This document shows, piece after piece, positions 25,001 through 37,761 of a stretch of 64,000 bases of DNA. The translations under genes and the position numbers were made by a program. The DNA comes from Hydractinia symbiolongicarpus (lineage: Eukaryota > Cnidaria > Hydrozoa > Anthoathecata > Hydractiniidae). Each line of letters opens with the position of its first letter. The first letter of the stretch is position 1. Below the pieces are notes generated by a model. It ran no database searches. It saw nothing but the letters and a program-made list of their open reading frames with translations, and was not told where the DNA came from. The DNA lies in contig NC_079885.1 in NCBI RefSeq assembly GCF_029227915.1, positions 558,001 through 622,000 of the forward strand, in the 5' to 3' direction.

Positions 25001-26525
25001 AGCCCATGAGACTTTTAGTTTTTAAAAATGTTTTCATTTTTGATGAGACGCTGAATAAAAGAAGTTTAATCGCCGGCAAACGAAAACCCGCAATTTCCCG
25101 TAAATCCCGGACTCGGCCCGTATAGTTAAAAGTATACAAGGAAAGTACCCAGTGAGTAAACTCATTTCCCGAACGAATTTTTAAATTATTTTTTCACCAC
25201 TAAAACGTATGAGACTTGTAGTTTTGAAAAATGTTTTCATTTTTGATGAGACGCTGAATAAAAGAAGTTTAATCGCCGGCAAACGAAAACCTGCCATTTC
25301 CCGTAAATCCCGGACTCGGCCCGTATAGCCAAAAGTATACAAAGAAAGTACCCAGGGAGTAAACTTATTTCCAGAACGATTTTTTAAATTATTTTTTCAC
25401 CACTAAAACGCATAAGACTTGTAGTTTTTAAAAATGTTTTCATTTTTGATGAGACGCTGAATAAAAGAAGTTTAATCGCCGGCAAACGAAAACCCGCAAT
25501 TTCCCGTAAATCCCGGGCTTGGCCCGTATAGTCAAAAGTATACAAAGAAAGTACCCAGGGAGTAAACTCATTTCCCGAACGATTTTTTAAATTACTTTTT
25601 CACCACTAAAACGCATGAGACTTGTAGTTTTTAAAAATGTTTTCATTTTTGATGAGACGCTGAATAAAAGAAGTTTAATCGCCGGCAAACGAAAACCCGC
25701 GATTCCCCGTACATCCCGGACTCGGCCCGTATAGTTAAAAGTATACAAGGAAAGTACCCAGTGAGTAAACTCATTTCCCGAACGAATTTTTAAATTATTT
25801 CTTCACCACTAAAACGTATGAGACTTATAGTTTTGAAAGATGTTTTCATTTTTGATGGGACGCTGAATAAAAGAAGTTTAATCGCCGGCAAACGAAAACC
25901 TGCGATTTCCCGTAAATCCCGGACTCGGCGCGTATAGTCAAAAGTATACAAAGAAAGTACCGAGGGTGTAAACTCATTTCCCGAACGATTTTTTAAATTA
26001 TTTTTTCACCACTAAAACGCATGAGACTTGTAGTTTTTCAAAAATGTTTTCATTTTTGATGAGACGCTGAATAAAAGAAGTTTAATCGCCGGCAGACGAA
26101 AACCTGTGATTTCCCGTAAATCCCGTACTCGGCCCGTATAGTCAAAAGTATACAAAGAAAGTACCCAGGGAGTAAACTCATTTCCCAAACGATTTTTTTA
26201 ATTATTATTTCACCACTAAAGCCCATGATACTTGTAGTTTTTAAAAATGTTTTCATTTTTGATGAGACGCTGAATAAAAGAAGTTTAATCGCCGGCAGAC
26301 GAAAACCCGCGATTTCCCGTAAATCCCAGACTCGGCCCGTATAGTTAAAAGTATACAAGGAAAGTACCCAGTGAGTAAACTCATTTCCCGAACGAATTTT
26401 TAAATTATTTTTTCACCACTGAAACGTATGAGACTTGTAGTTTTCAAAAATGTTTTCATTTTTGATGAGACGCTGAATAAAAGAAGTTTAATCGCCGGCA
26501 AACGAAAACCTGCGATTTCCCGTAA
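19021..26525. repeat. 37-monomer block, copy 2 of a 7502-bp tandem duplication
   Basis: This block repeats the preceding 7.5 kb. The junction is a hybrid monomer: it begins cctgcgattt at about 19008 like its left neighbour, then switches at cccgtactcgg (about 19025) to the sequence at the start of copy 1. The block ends near 26525. Beyond that, the sequence follows the internal 1829-bp unit instead of returning to the 19.1 kb sequence. This is the expected footprint of unequal exchange between arrays displaced by 37 monomers. Confidence 0.93.
20890..23325. repeat. 6-monomer HOR, two copies of 1218 bp (in copy 2)
   Basis: This is the counterpart of the hexamer pair 7502 bp upstream, with units at about 20890-22107 and 22108-23325. 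It shows the same internal 609-bp recurrence and the same markers. Private changes include ataaaaacg at about 20962, gctgattaaaag near 21598 and atcgtcggcg near 23038. Confidence 0.87.
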
Positions 26526-27115
26526 ATCCCGGACTCGGCCCGTATAGTCAAAAGTATACAAAGAAAGTACCGAGGGTGTAAACTCATTTCCCGAACGATT
26601 TTTTAAATTATTTTTTCACCACTAAAACGCATGAGACTTGTAGTTTTTCAAAAATGTTTTCATTTTTGATGAGACGCTGAATAAAAGAAGTTTAATCGCC
26701 GGCAGACGAAAACCTGTGATTTCCCGTACATCCCGTACTCGGCCCGTATAGTCAAAAGTATACAAAGAAAGTACCCAGGGAGTAAACTCATTTCCCAAAC
26801 GATTTTTTTAATTATTATTTCACCACTAAAGCCCATGAGACTTGTAGTTTTTAAAAATGTTTTCATTTTTGATGAGACGCTGAATAAAAGAAGTTTAATC
26901 GCCGGCAAACGAAAACCCGCGATTTCCCGTAAATCCCGGACTCGGCCCGTATAGTTAAAAGTATACAAGGAAAGTACCCAGTGAGTAAACTCATTTCCCG
27001 AACGAATTTTTAAATTATTTTTTCACCACTAAAACGTATGAGACTTGTAGTTTTGAAAAATGTTTTCATTTTTGATGAGACGCTGAATAAAAGAAGTTTA
27101 ATCGCCGGCAAACGA
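23079..27115. repeat. 9-monomer HOR, 1829-bp period (in copy 2), extended
   Basis: Units run at about 23079-24907 and 24908-26736, and a partial third at 26737-27115. Unlike copy 1, the second unit is complete here and a third begins. This shows that the sequence to the right of the 7502-bp block is the original continuation of the 9-mer. It diverges near 27115, where cccgcgattt with gttaaaag replaces cctgccattt with gccaaaag. Confidence 0.85.
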
Positions 27116-29940
27116 AAACCCGCGATTTCCCGTAAATCCCGGACTCGGCCCGTATAGTTAAAAGTATACAAGGAAAGTACCCAGTGAGTAAACTCAATTC
27201 CCGAACGAATTTTTAAATTATTTTTTCACCACTAAAACGTATGAGACTTGTAGTTTTGAAAATTGTTTTCATTTTTGATGAGACGCTGAATAAAAGAAGT
27301 TTAATCGCCGGCAAACGAAAACCTGCGATTTCCCGTAAATCCCGGACTCGGCCCGTATAGTCAAAAGTATACAAAGAAAGTACTCTGGGTGTAAACTCAT
27401 TTCCCAAACGATTTTTTAAATTATTATTTCACCACTAAAGCCCATGAGATTTGTAGTTTTTAAAAATGTTTTCATTTTTGATGAGACGCTGAATAAAAGA
27501 AGTTTAATCGCCGGCAAACGAAAACCTGCGATTTCCCGTAAATCCCGGACTCGGCCCGTATAGTCAAAAGTATACAAAGAAAGTACCCAGGGAGTAAACT
27601 CATTTCCCGAACGATTTTTTACATTACTTTTTCACCACTAAAACGCATGAGACTTGTAGTTTTTAAAAATGTTTTCATTTTCGATGAGACGCTGAATAAA
27701 AGAAGTTTAATCGCCGGCGAACGAAAACCTGCGATTTCCCGTAAATCCTGGACTCGGCCCATATAGTCAAAAGTATACAAAGAAAGTACCCAAGGAGTAA
27801 ACTCATTTCCCAAACGATTTTTTTAATTATTATTTCACCACTAAAGCCCATGAGACTTGTAGTTTTTAAAAATGTTTTCATTTTTGATGAGACGCTGAAT
27901 AAAAGAAGTTTAATCGCCGGCAAACGAAAACCCGCGATTTCCCGTAAATCCCGGACTCGGCCCGTATAGTTAAAAGTATACAAGGAAAGTACCCAGTGAG
28001 TAAACTCATTTCCCGAACGAATTTTTAAATTATTTTTTCACCACTAAAACGTATGAGACTTGTAGTTTTGAAAAATGTTTTCATTTTTGATGAGACGCTG
28101 AATAAAAGAAGTTTAATCGCCGGCAAACGAAAACCCGCGATTTCCCGTAAATCCCGGACTCGGCCCGTATAGTTAAAAGTATACAAGGAAAGTACCCAGT
28201 GAGTAAACTCATTTCCCGAACGAATTTTTAAATTATTTTTTCACCACTAAAACGTATGAGACTTGTAGTTTTGAAAAATGTTTTCATTTTTGATGAGACG
28301 CTGAATAAAAGAAGTTTAATCGCCGGCAAACGAAAACCTGCGATTTCCCGTAAATCCCGGACTCGGCCCGTATAGTCAAAAGTATACAAAGAAAGTACTC
28401 TGGGTGTAAACTCATTTCCCAAACGATTTTTTAAATTATTATTTCACCACTAAAGCCCATGAGATTTGTAGTTTTTAAAAATGTTTTCATTTTTGATGAG
28501 ACGCTGAATAAAAGAAGTTTAATCGCCGGCAAACGAAAACCTGCTATTTCCCGTAAATCCCGGACTCGGCCCGTATAGTCAAAAGTATACAAAGAAAGTA
28601 CCCAGGGAGTAAACTCATTTCCCGAACGATTTTTTACATTACTTTTTCACCACTAAAACGCATGAGACTTGTAGTTTTTAAAAATGTTTTCATTTTCGAT
28701 GAGACGCTGAATAAAAGAAGTTTAATCGCCGGCGAACGAAAACCTGCGATTTCCCGTAAATCCTGGACTCGGCCCATATAGTCAAAAGTATACAAAGAAA
28801 GTACCCAAGGAGTAAACTCATTTCCCAAACGATTTTTTTAATTATTATTTCACCACTAAAGCCCATGAGACTTGTAGTTTTTAAGAATGTTTTCATTTTT
28901 GATGAGACGCTGAATAAAAGAAGTTTAATCGCCGGCAAACGAAAACCCGCGATTTCCCGTAAATCCCGGACTCGGCCCTTATAGTTAAAAGTATACAAGG
29001 AAAGTACCCAGTGAGTAAACTCATTTCCCGAACGAATTTTTAAATTATTTTTTCACCACTAAAACGTATGAGACTTGTAGTTTTGAAAAATGTTTTCATT
29101 TTTGATGAGACGCTGAATAAAAGAAGTTTAATCGCCGGCAAACGAAAACCCGCGATTTCCCGTAAATCCCGGACTCGGCCCGTATAGTTAAAAGTATACA
29201 AGGAAAGTACCCAGTGAGTAAACTCATTTCCCGAACGAATTTTTAAATTATTTTTTCACCACTAAAACGTATGAGACTTGTAGTTTTGAAAAATGTTTTC
29301 ATTTTTGATGAGACGCTGAATAAAAGAAGTTTAATCGCCGGCAAACGAAAACCTGCGATTTCCCGTAAATCCCGGACTCGGCCCGTATAGTCAAAAGTAT
29401 ACAAAGAAAGTACTCTGGGTGTAAACTCATTTCCCAAACGATTTTTTAAATTATTATTTCACCACTAAAGCCCATGAGATTTGTAGTTTTTAAAAATGTT
29501 TTCATTTTTGATGAGACGCTGAATAAAAGAAGTTTAATCGCCGGCAAACGAAAACCTGCTATTTCCCGTAAATCCCGGACTCGGCCCGTATAGTCAAAAG
29601 TATACAAAGAAAGTACCCAGGGAGTAAACTCATTTCCCGAACGATTTTTTACATTACTTTTTCACCACTAAAACGCATGAGACTTGTAGTTTTTAAAAAT
29701 GTTTTCATTTTCGATGAGACGCTGAATAAAAGAAGTTTAATCGCCGGCGAACGAAAACCTGCGATTTCCCGTAAATCCTGGACTCGGCCCATATAGTCAA
29801 AAGTATACAAAGAAAGTACCCAAGGAGTAAACTCATTTCCCAAACGATTTTTTTAATTATTATTTCACCACTAAAGCCCATGAGACTTGTAGTTTTTAAG
29901 AATGTTTTCATTTTTGATGAGACGCTGAATAAAAGAAGCT
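26780..29940. repeat. 5-monomer HOR, three copies of 1015 bp
   Basis: Units at about 26780-27794, 27795-28809 and 28810-29824, plus about 115 bp of a fourth, align at exactly 1015 bp. The markers are tactctgggtg (27383, 28398, 29413), gagatttgtag, ggcccatatag and cccaaggag. The first unit differs most at its left edge (cccagggag instead of cccaaggag), which marks the breakpoint. A 5-mer breaks the usual multiple-of-three rule of this array. Confidence 0.92.
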
Positions 29941-30664
29941 TAATCGCCGGCAAACGAAAACCTGCGATTTCCCGTAAATCCCGGACTCGGCCCGTATAGT
30001 CAAAAGTATACAAAGAAAGTTCCCAGGGTGTAAACTCATTTCCCAAACGATTTTTTAAATTATTATTTCACCACTAAAGCCCATGAGACTTGTAGTTTTT
30101 AAAAATGTTTTCATTTTTGATGAGACGCTGAATAAAAGAAGTTTAATCGCCGGCAAACGAAAACCCGCGATTTCCCGTAAATCCCGGACTCGGCCCGTAT
30201 AGTTAAAAGTATACAAGGAAAGTACCCAGTGAGTAAACTCGTTTCCGAACGAATTTTTAAATTATTTTTTCACCACTAAAACGTATGAGACTTGTAGTTT
30301 TGAAAAATGTTTTCATTTTTGATGAGACGCTGAATAAAAGAAGTTTAATCGCCGGCAAACGAAAACCTGCCATTTCCCGTAAATCCCGGACTCGGCCCGT
30401 ATAGTCAAAAGTATACAAAGAAAGTACCCAGGGAGTAAACTTATTTCCAGAACGATTTTTTAAATTATTTTTTCACCACTAAAACGCATAAGACTTGTAG
30501 TTTTTAAAAATGTTTTCATTTTTGATGAGACGTTGAATAAAAGAAGTTTAATCGCCGGCAAACGAAAACCCGCGATTTCCCGTGAATCCCGGGCTTGGCC
30601 CGTATAGTCAAAAGTATACAAAGAAAGTACCCAGGGAGTAAACTCATTTCCCAAACGGTTTTTT

Positions 30665-33600
30665 AAATTATTTTTTCACCACTAAAACGCATGAGACTTG
30701 TAGTTTTTAAAAATGTTTTCATTTTTGATGAGACGCTGAATAAAAGAAGTTTAAACGCCGGCAAACGAAAACCCGCGATTTCCCGTACATCCCGGACTCG
30801 GCCCGTATAGTTAAAAGTATACAAGGAAAGTACCCAGTGAGTAAACTCATTTCCCGAACGAATTTTTAAATTATTTTTTCACCACTAAAACGTATGAGAC
30901 TTATAGTTTTGAAAAATGTTTTCATTTTTGATGAGACGCTGAATAAAAGAAGTTTAATCGCCGGCAAACGAAAACCTGCGATTTCCCGTAAATCCCGGAC
31001 TCGGCCCGTATAGTTAAAAGTATACAAGGAAAGTACCCAGTGAGTAAACTCATTTTCCGAACAAATTTTTAAATTATTTTTTCACCACTAAAACGTATGA
31101 GACTTGTAGTTTTCAAAAATGTTTTCATTTTTATGAGGCGCTGAATAAAAGAAGTTTAATCGCCGGCAAACGAAAACCTGCGATTTCCCGTAAATCCCGT
31201 ACTCAGCCCGTATAGTCAAAAGTATACAAAGAAAGTACCCAGGGAGTAAACTCATTTCCCAAACGATTTTTTTAATTATTATTTCACCACTACAGCCCAT
31301 GAGACTTGTAGTTTTTGAAAATGTTTTCATTTTTGATGAGACGCTGAATAAAAGAAGTTTAATCGCCGGCAAACGAAAACCCGCGATTTCCCGTAAATCC
31401 CGGACTCGGCCCGTATAGTTAAAAGTATACAAGGAAAGTACCCAGTGATAAACTCATTTCCCGAACGAATTTTTAAATTATTTTTTCACCACTAAAACGT
31501 ATGAGACTTGTAGCTTTCAAAAATGTTTTCATTTTGATGAGACGCTGAATAAAAGAAGTTTAATCGCCGGCAAACGAAAACCTGCGATTTCCCGTAAATC
31601 CCGGACTCGGCCCGTATAGTCAAAAGTATACAAAGAAAGTACCGAGGGTGTAAACTCATTTCCCGAACGATTTTTTAAATTATTTTTTCACCACTAAAAC
31701 GCATGAGACTTGTAGTTTTTCAAAAATGTTTTCATTTTTGATGAGACGCTGAATAAAAGAAGTTTAATCGCCGGCAGACGAAAACCTGTGATTTCCCGTA
31801 AATCCCGTACTCGGCCCGTATAGTCAAAAGTATACAAAGAAAGTACCCAGGGAGTAAACTCATTTCCCAAACGATTTTTTTAATTATTATTTCACCACTA
31901 AAGCCCATGAGACTTGTAGTTTTTAAAAATGTTTTCATTTTTGATGAGACGCTGAATAAAAGAAGTTTAATCGCCGGCAAACGAAAACCCGCGATTTCCC
32001 GTAAATCCCGGACTCGGCCCGTATAGTTAAAAGTATACAAGGAAAGTACCCAGTGAGTAAACTCATTTTCCGAACAAATTTTTAAATTATTTTTTCACCA
32101 CTAAAACGTATGAGACTTGTAGTTTTTCAAAAATGTTTTCATTTTTGATGAGACGCTGAATAAAAGAAGTTTAATCGCCGGCAGACGAAAACCTGTGATT
32201 TCCCGTAAATCCCGTACTCAGCCCGTATAGTCAAAAGTATACAAAGAAAGTACCCAGGGAGTAAACTCATTTCCCAAACGATTTTTTTAATTATTATTTC
32301 ACCACTAAAGCCCATGAGACTTGTAGTTTTTGAAAATGTTTTCATTTTTGATGAGACGCTGAATAAAAGAAGTTTAATCGCCGGCAAACGAAAACCCGCG
32401 ATTTCCCGTAAATCCCGGACTCGGCCCGTATAGTTAAAAGTATACAAGGAAAGTACCCAGTGATAATCTCATTTCCCGAACGAATTTTTAAATTATTTTT
32501 TCACCACTAAAACGTATGAGACTTGTAGCTTTCAAAAATGTTTTCATTTTGATGAGACGCTGAATAAAAGAAGTTTAATCGCCGGCAAACGAAAACCTGC
32601 GATTTCCCGTAAATCCCGGACTCGGCCCGTATAGTCAAAAGTATACAAAGAAAGTACCGAGGGTGTAAACTCATTTCCCGAACGATTTTTTAAATTATTT
32701 TTTCACCACTAAAACGCATGAGACTTGTAGTTTTTCAAAAATGTTTTCATTTTTGATGAGACGCTGAATAAAAGAAGTTTAATCGCCGGCAGACGAAAAC
32801 CTGTGATTTCCCGTAAATCCCGTACTCGGCCCGTATAGTCAAAAGTATACAAAGAAAGTACCCAGGGAGTAAACTCATTTCCCAAACGATTTTTTTAATT
32901 ATTATTTCACCACTAAAGCCCATGAGACTTGTAGTTTTTAAAAATGTTTTCATTTTTGATGAGACGCTGAATAAAAGAAGTTTAATCGCCGGCAAACGAA
33001 AACCCGCGATTTCCCGTAAATCCCGGACTCGGCCCGTATAGTTAAAAGTATACAAGGAAAGTACCCAGTGAGTAAACTCATTTTCCGAACAAATTTTTAA
33101 ATTATTTTTTCACCACTAAAACGTATGAGACTTGTAGTTTTCAAAAATGTTTTCATTTTTATGAGACGCTGAATAAAAGAAGTTTAATCGCCGGCAAACG
33201 AAAACCTGCGATTTCCCGTAAATCCCGGACTCGGCCCGTATAGTCAAAAGTATACAAAGAAAGTACCCAGGGTGTAAACTCATTTCCCAAACGATTTTTT
33301 AAATTATTATTTCACCACTAAAGCCCATGAGACTTGTAGTTTTTAAAAATGTTTTCATTTTTGATGAGACGCTGAATAAAAGAAGTTTAATCGCCGGCAA
33401 ACGAAAACCCGCGATTTTCCGTAAATCCCGGACTCGGCCCGTATAGTTAAAAGTATACAAGGAAAGTACCCAGTGAGTAAACTCATTTCCCGAACGAATT
33501 TTTAAATTATTTTTTCACCACTAAAAGGTATGAGACTTGTAGTTTTCAAAAATGTTTTCATTTTTGATGAGACGCTGAATAAAAGAAGTTTAATCGCCGG

Positions 33601-33909
33601 CAAACGAAAACCTGCGATTTCCCGTAAATCCCGGACTCGGCCCGTATAGTCAAAAGTATACAAAGAAAGTACCCAGGGTGTAAACTCATTTCCCAAACGA
33701 TTTTTTAAATTATTATTTCACCACTAAAGCCCATGAGACTTGTAGTTTTTAAAAATGTTTTCATTTTTGATGAGACGCTGAATAAAAGAAGTTTAATCGC
33801 CGGCAAACGAAAACCCGCGATTTCCCGTAAATCCCGGACTCGGCCCGTATAGTTAAAAGTATTCAAGGAAAGTACCCAGTGAGTAAACTCATTTCCCGAA
33901 CGAATTTTT
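30665..33909. repeat. 16-monomer HOR, copy 1 (3245 bp)
   Basis: From the monomer with aagtttaaacgccgg at about 30750, all markers recur 3245 bp downstream: gacttatag, the one-base deletions in cattttta-tgaggcg and cattttgatgag, agtgataaactc, ctcagcccg and tagctttc. The period is 16 x 203 minus 3. It contains an internal 5-mer recurrence of 1015 bp (the tgata marker at about 31447 and 32462). Confidence 0.9.
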
Positions 33910-36900
33910 AAATTATTTTTTCACCACTAAAACGCATGAGACTTGTAGTTTTTAAAAATGTTTTCATTTTTGATGAGACGCTGAATAAAAGAAGTTTAAA
34001 CGCCGGCAAACGAAAACCCGCGATTTCCCGTACATCCCGGACTCGGCCCGTATAGTTAAAAGTATACAAGGAAAGTACCCAGTGAGTAAACTCATTTCCC
34101 GAACGAATTTTTAAATTATTTTTTCACCACTAAAACGTATGAGACTTATAGTTTTGAAAAATGTTTTCATTTTTGATGAGACGCTGAATAAAAGAAGTTT
34201 AATCGCCGGCAAACGAAAACCTGCGATTTCCCGTAAATCCCGGACTCGGCCCGTATAGTTAAAAGTATACAAGGAAAGTACCCAGTGAGTAAACTCATTT
34301 TCCGAACAAATTTTTAAATTATTTTTTCACCACTAAAACGTATGAGACTTGTAGTTTTCAAAAATGTTTTCATTTTTATGAGGCGCTGAATAAAAGAAGT
34401 TTAATCGCCGGCAAACGAAAACCTGCGATTTCCCGTAAATCCCGTACTCAGCCCGTATAGTCAAAAGTATACAAAGAAAGTACCCAGGGAGTAAACTCAT
34501 TTCCCAAACGATTTTTTTAATTATTATTTCACCACTAAAGCCCATGAGACTTGTAGTTTTTGAAAATGTTTTCATTTTTGATGAGACGCTGAATAAAAGA
34601 AGTTTAATCGCCGGCAAACGAAAACCCGCGATTTCCCGTAAATCCCGGACTCGGCCCGTATAGTTAAAAGTATACAAGGAAAGTACCCAGTGATAAACTC
34701 ATTTCCCGAACGAATTTTTAAATTATTTTTTCACCACTAAAACGTATGAGACTTGTAGCTTTCAAAAATGTTTTCATTTTGATGAGACGCTGAATAAAAG
34801 AAGTTTAATCGCCGGCAAACGAAAACCTGCGATTTCCCGTAAATCCCGGACTCGGCCCGTATAGTCAAAAGTATACAAAGAAAGTACCGAGGGTGTAAAC
34901 TCATTTCCCGAACGATTTTTTAAATTATTTTTTCACCACTAAAACGCATGAGACTTGTAGTTTTTCAAAAATGTTTTCATTTTTGATGAGACGCTGAATA
35001 AAAGAAGTTTAATCGCCGGCAGACGAAATCTGTGATTTCCCGTAAATCCCGTACTCGGCCCGTATAGTCAAAAGTATACAAAGAAAGTACCCAGGGAGTA
35101 AACTCATTTCCCAAACGATTTTTGTAATTATTATTTCACCACTAAAGCCCATGAGACTTGTAGTTTTTAAAAATGTTTTCATTTTTGATGAGACGCTGAA
35201 TAAAAGAAGTTTAATCGCCGGCAAACGAAAACCCGCGATTTCCCGTAAATCCCGGACTCGGCCCGTATAGTTAAAAGTATACAAGGAAAGTACCCAGTGA
35301 GTAAACTCATTTTCCGAACAAATTTTTAAATTATTTTTTCACCACTAAAACGTATGAGACTTGTAGTTTTTCAAAAATGTTTTCATTTTTGATGAGACGC
35401 TGAATAAAAGAAGTTTAATCGCCGGCAGACGAAAACCTGTGATTTCCCGTAAATCCCGTACTCAGCCCGTATAGTCAAAAGTATACAAAGAAAGTACCCA
35501 GGGAGTAAACTCATTTCCCAAACGATTTTTTTAATTATTATTTCACCACTAAAGCCCATGAGACTTGTAGTTTTTGAAAATGTTTTCATTTTTGATGAGA
35601 CGCTGAATAAAAGAAGTTTAATCGCCGGCAAACGAAAACCCGCGATTTCCCGTAAATCCCGGACTCGGCCCGTATAGTTAAAAGTATACAAGGAAAGTAC
35701 CCAGTGATAAACTCATTTCCCGAACGAATTTTTAAATTATTTTTTCACCACTAAAACGTATGAGACTTGTAGCTTTCAAAAATGTATTCATTTTGATGAG
35801 ACGCTGAATAAAAGAAGTTTAATCGCCGGCAAACGAAAACCTGCGATTTCCCGTAAATCCCGGACTCGGCCCGTATAGTCAAAAGTATACAAAGAAAGTA
35901 CCGAGGGTGTAAACTCATTTCCCGAACGATTTTTTAAATTATTTTTTCACCACTAAAACGCATGAGACTTGTAGTTTTTCAAAAATGTTTTCATTTTTGA
36001 TGAGACGCTGAATAAAAGAAGTTTAATCGCCGGCAGACGAAAACCTGTGATTTCCCGTAAATCCCGTACTCAGCCCGTATAGTCAAAAGTATACAAAGAA
36101 AGTACCCAGGGAGTAAACTCATTTCCCAAACGATTTTTTTAATTATTATTTCACCACTAAAGCCCATGAGACTTGTAGTTTTTAAAAATGTTTTCATTTT
36201 TGATGAGACGCTGAATAAAAGAAGTTTAATCGCCGGCAAACGAAAACCCGCGATTTCCCGTAAATCCCGGACTCGGCCCGTATAGTTAAAAGTATACAAG
36301 GAAAGTACCCAGTGATAAACTCATTTCCCGAACGAATTTTTAAATTATTTTTTCACCACTAAAACGTATGAGACTTGTAGCTTTCAAAAATGTATTCATT
36401 TTGATGAGACGCTGAATAAAAGAAGTTTAATCGCCGGCAAACGAAAACCTGCGATTTCCCGTAAATCCCGGACTCGGCCCGTATAGTCAAAAGTATACAA
36501 AGAAAGTACCGAGGGTGTAAACTCATTTCCCGAACGATTTTTTAAATTATTTTTTCACCACTAAAACGCATGAGACTTGTAGTTTTTCAAAAATGTTTTC
36601 ATTTTTGATGAGACGCTGAATAAAAGAAGTTTAATCGCCGGCAGACGAAAACCTGTGATTTCCCGTAAATCCCGTACTCGGCCCGTATAGTCAAAAGTAT
36701 ACAAAGAAAGTACCCAGGGAGTAAACTCATTTCCCAAACGATTTTTTTAATTATTATTTCACCACTAAAGCCCATGAGACTTGTAGTTTTTAAAAATGTT
36801 TTCATTTTTGATGAGACGCTGAATAAAAGAAGTTTAATCGCCGGCAAACGAAAACCCGCGATTTCCCGTAAATCCCGGACTCGGCCCGTATAGTTAAAAG

Positions 36901-37761
36901 TATACAAGGAAAGTACCCAGTGAGTAAACTCATTTTCCGAACAAATTTTTAAATTATTTTTTCACCACTAAAACGTATGAGACTTGTAGTTTTCAAAAAT
37001 GTTTTCATTTTTATGAGACGCTGAATAAAAGAAGTTTAATCGCCGGCAAACGAAAACCTGCGATTTCCCGTAAATCCCGGACTCGGCCCGTATAGTCAAA
37101 AGTATACAAAGAAAGTACCCAGGGTGTAAACTCATTTCCCAAACGATTTTTTAAATTATTATTTCACCACTAAAGCCCATGAGACTTGTAGTTTTTAAAA
37201 ATGTTTTCATTTTTGATGAGACGCTGAATAAAAGAAGTTTAATCGCCGGCAAACGAAAACCCGCGATTTTCCGTAAATCCCGGACTCGGCCCGTATAGTT
37301 AAAAGTATACAAGGAAAGTACCCAGTGAGTAAACTCATTTCCCGAACGAATTTTTAAATTATTTTTTCACCACTAAAACGTATGAGACTTGTAGTTTTCA
37401 AAAATGTTTTCATTTTTGATGAGACGCTGAATAAAAGAAGTTTAATCGCCGGCAAACGAAAACCTGCGATTTCCCGTAAATCCCGGACTCGGCCCGTATA
37501 GTCAAAAGTATACAAAGAAAGTACCCAGGGTGTAAACTCATTTCCCAAACGATTTTTTAAATTATTATTTCACCACTAAAGCCCATGAGACTTGTAGTTT
37601 TTAAAAATGTTTTCATTTTTGATGAGACGCTGAATAAAAGAAGTTTAATCGCCGGCAAACGAAAACCCGCGATTTCCCGTAAATCCCGGACTCGGCCCGT
37701 ATAGTTAAAAGTATTCAAGGAAAGTACCCAGTGAGTAAACTCATTTCCCGAACGAATTTTT
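33910..37761. repeat. 16-monomer HOR, copy 2 expanded to 19 monomers
   Basis: This copy is 3852 bp, longer than copy 1 by about 607 bp, which is one trimer. The tgata marker occurs three times (34691, 35705, 36313) rather than twice, and tgtattcattttgatg occurs at both 35785 and 36393. The extra piece is therefore a tandem trimer duplication of about 608 bp, around 35355-36570. After it, markers again match copy 1 but at an offset of 3852. Single-base changes private to this copy include cgaaatctg near 35025. Confidence 0.88.
35355..36570. repeat. Tandem trimer HOR, 608 bp, inside the expanded copy
   Basis: Bases about 35355-35962 and 35963-36570 are near-identical. Both carry ctcagcccg (35461 and 36069), agtgataaactc and tgtattcattttgatg. 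The difference tttttgaaaatg (35572) against tttttaaaaatg (36180) separates them. The unit is one base short of 3 x 203 because of shared single-base deletions. Confidence 0.82.
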
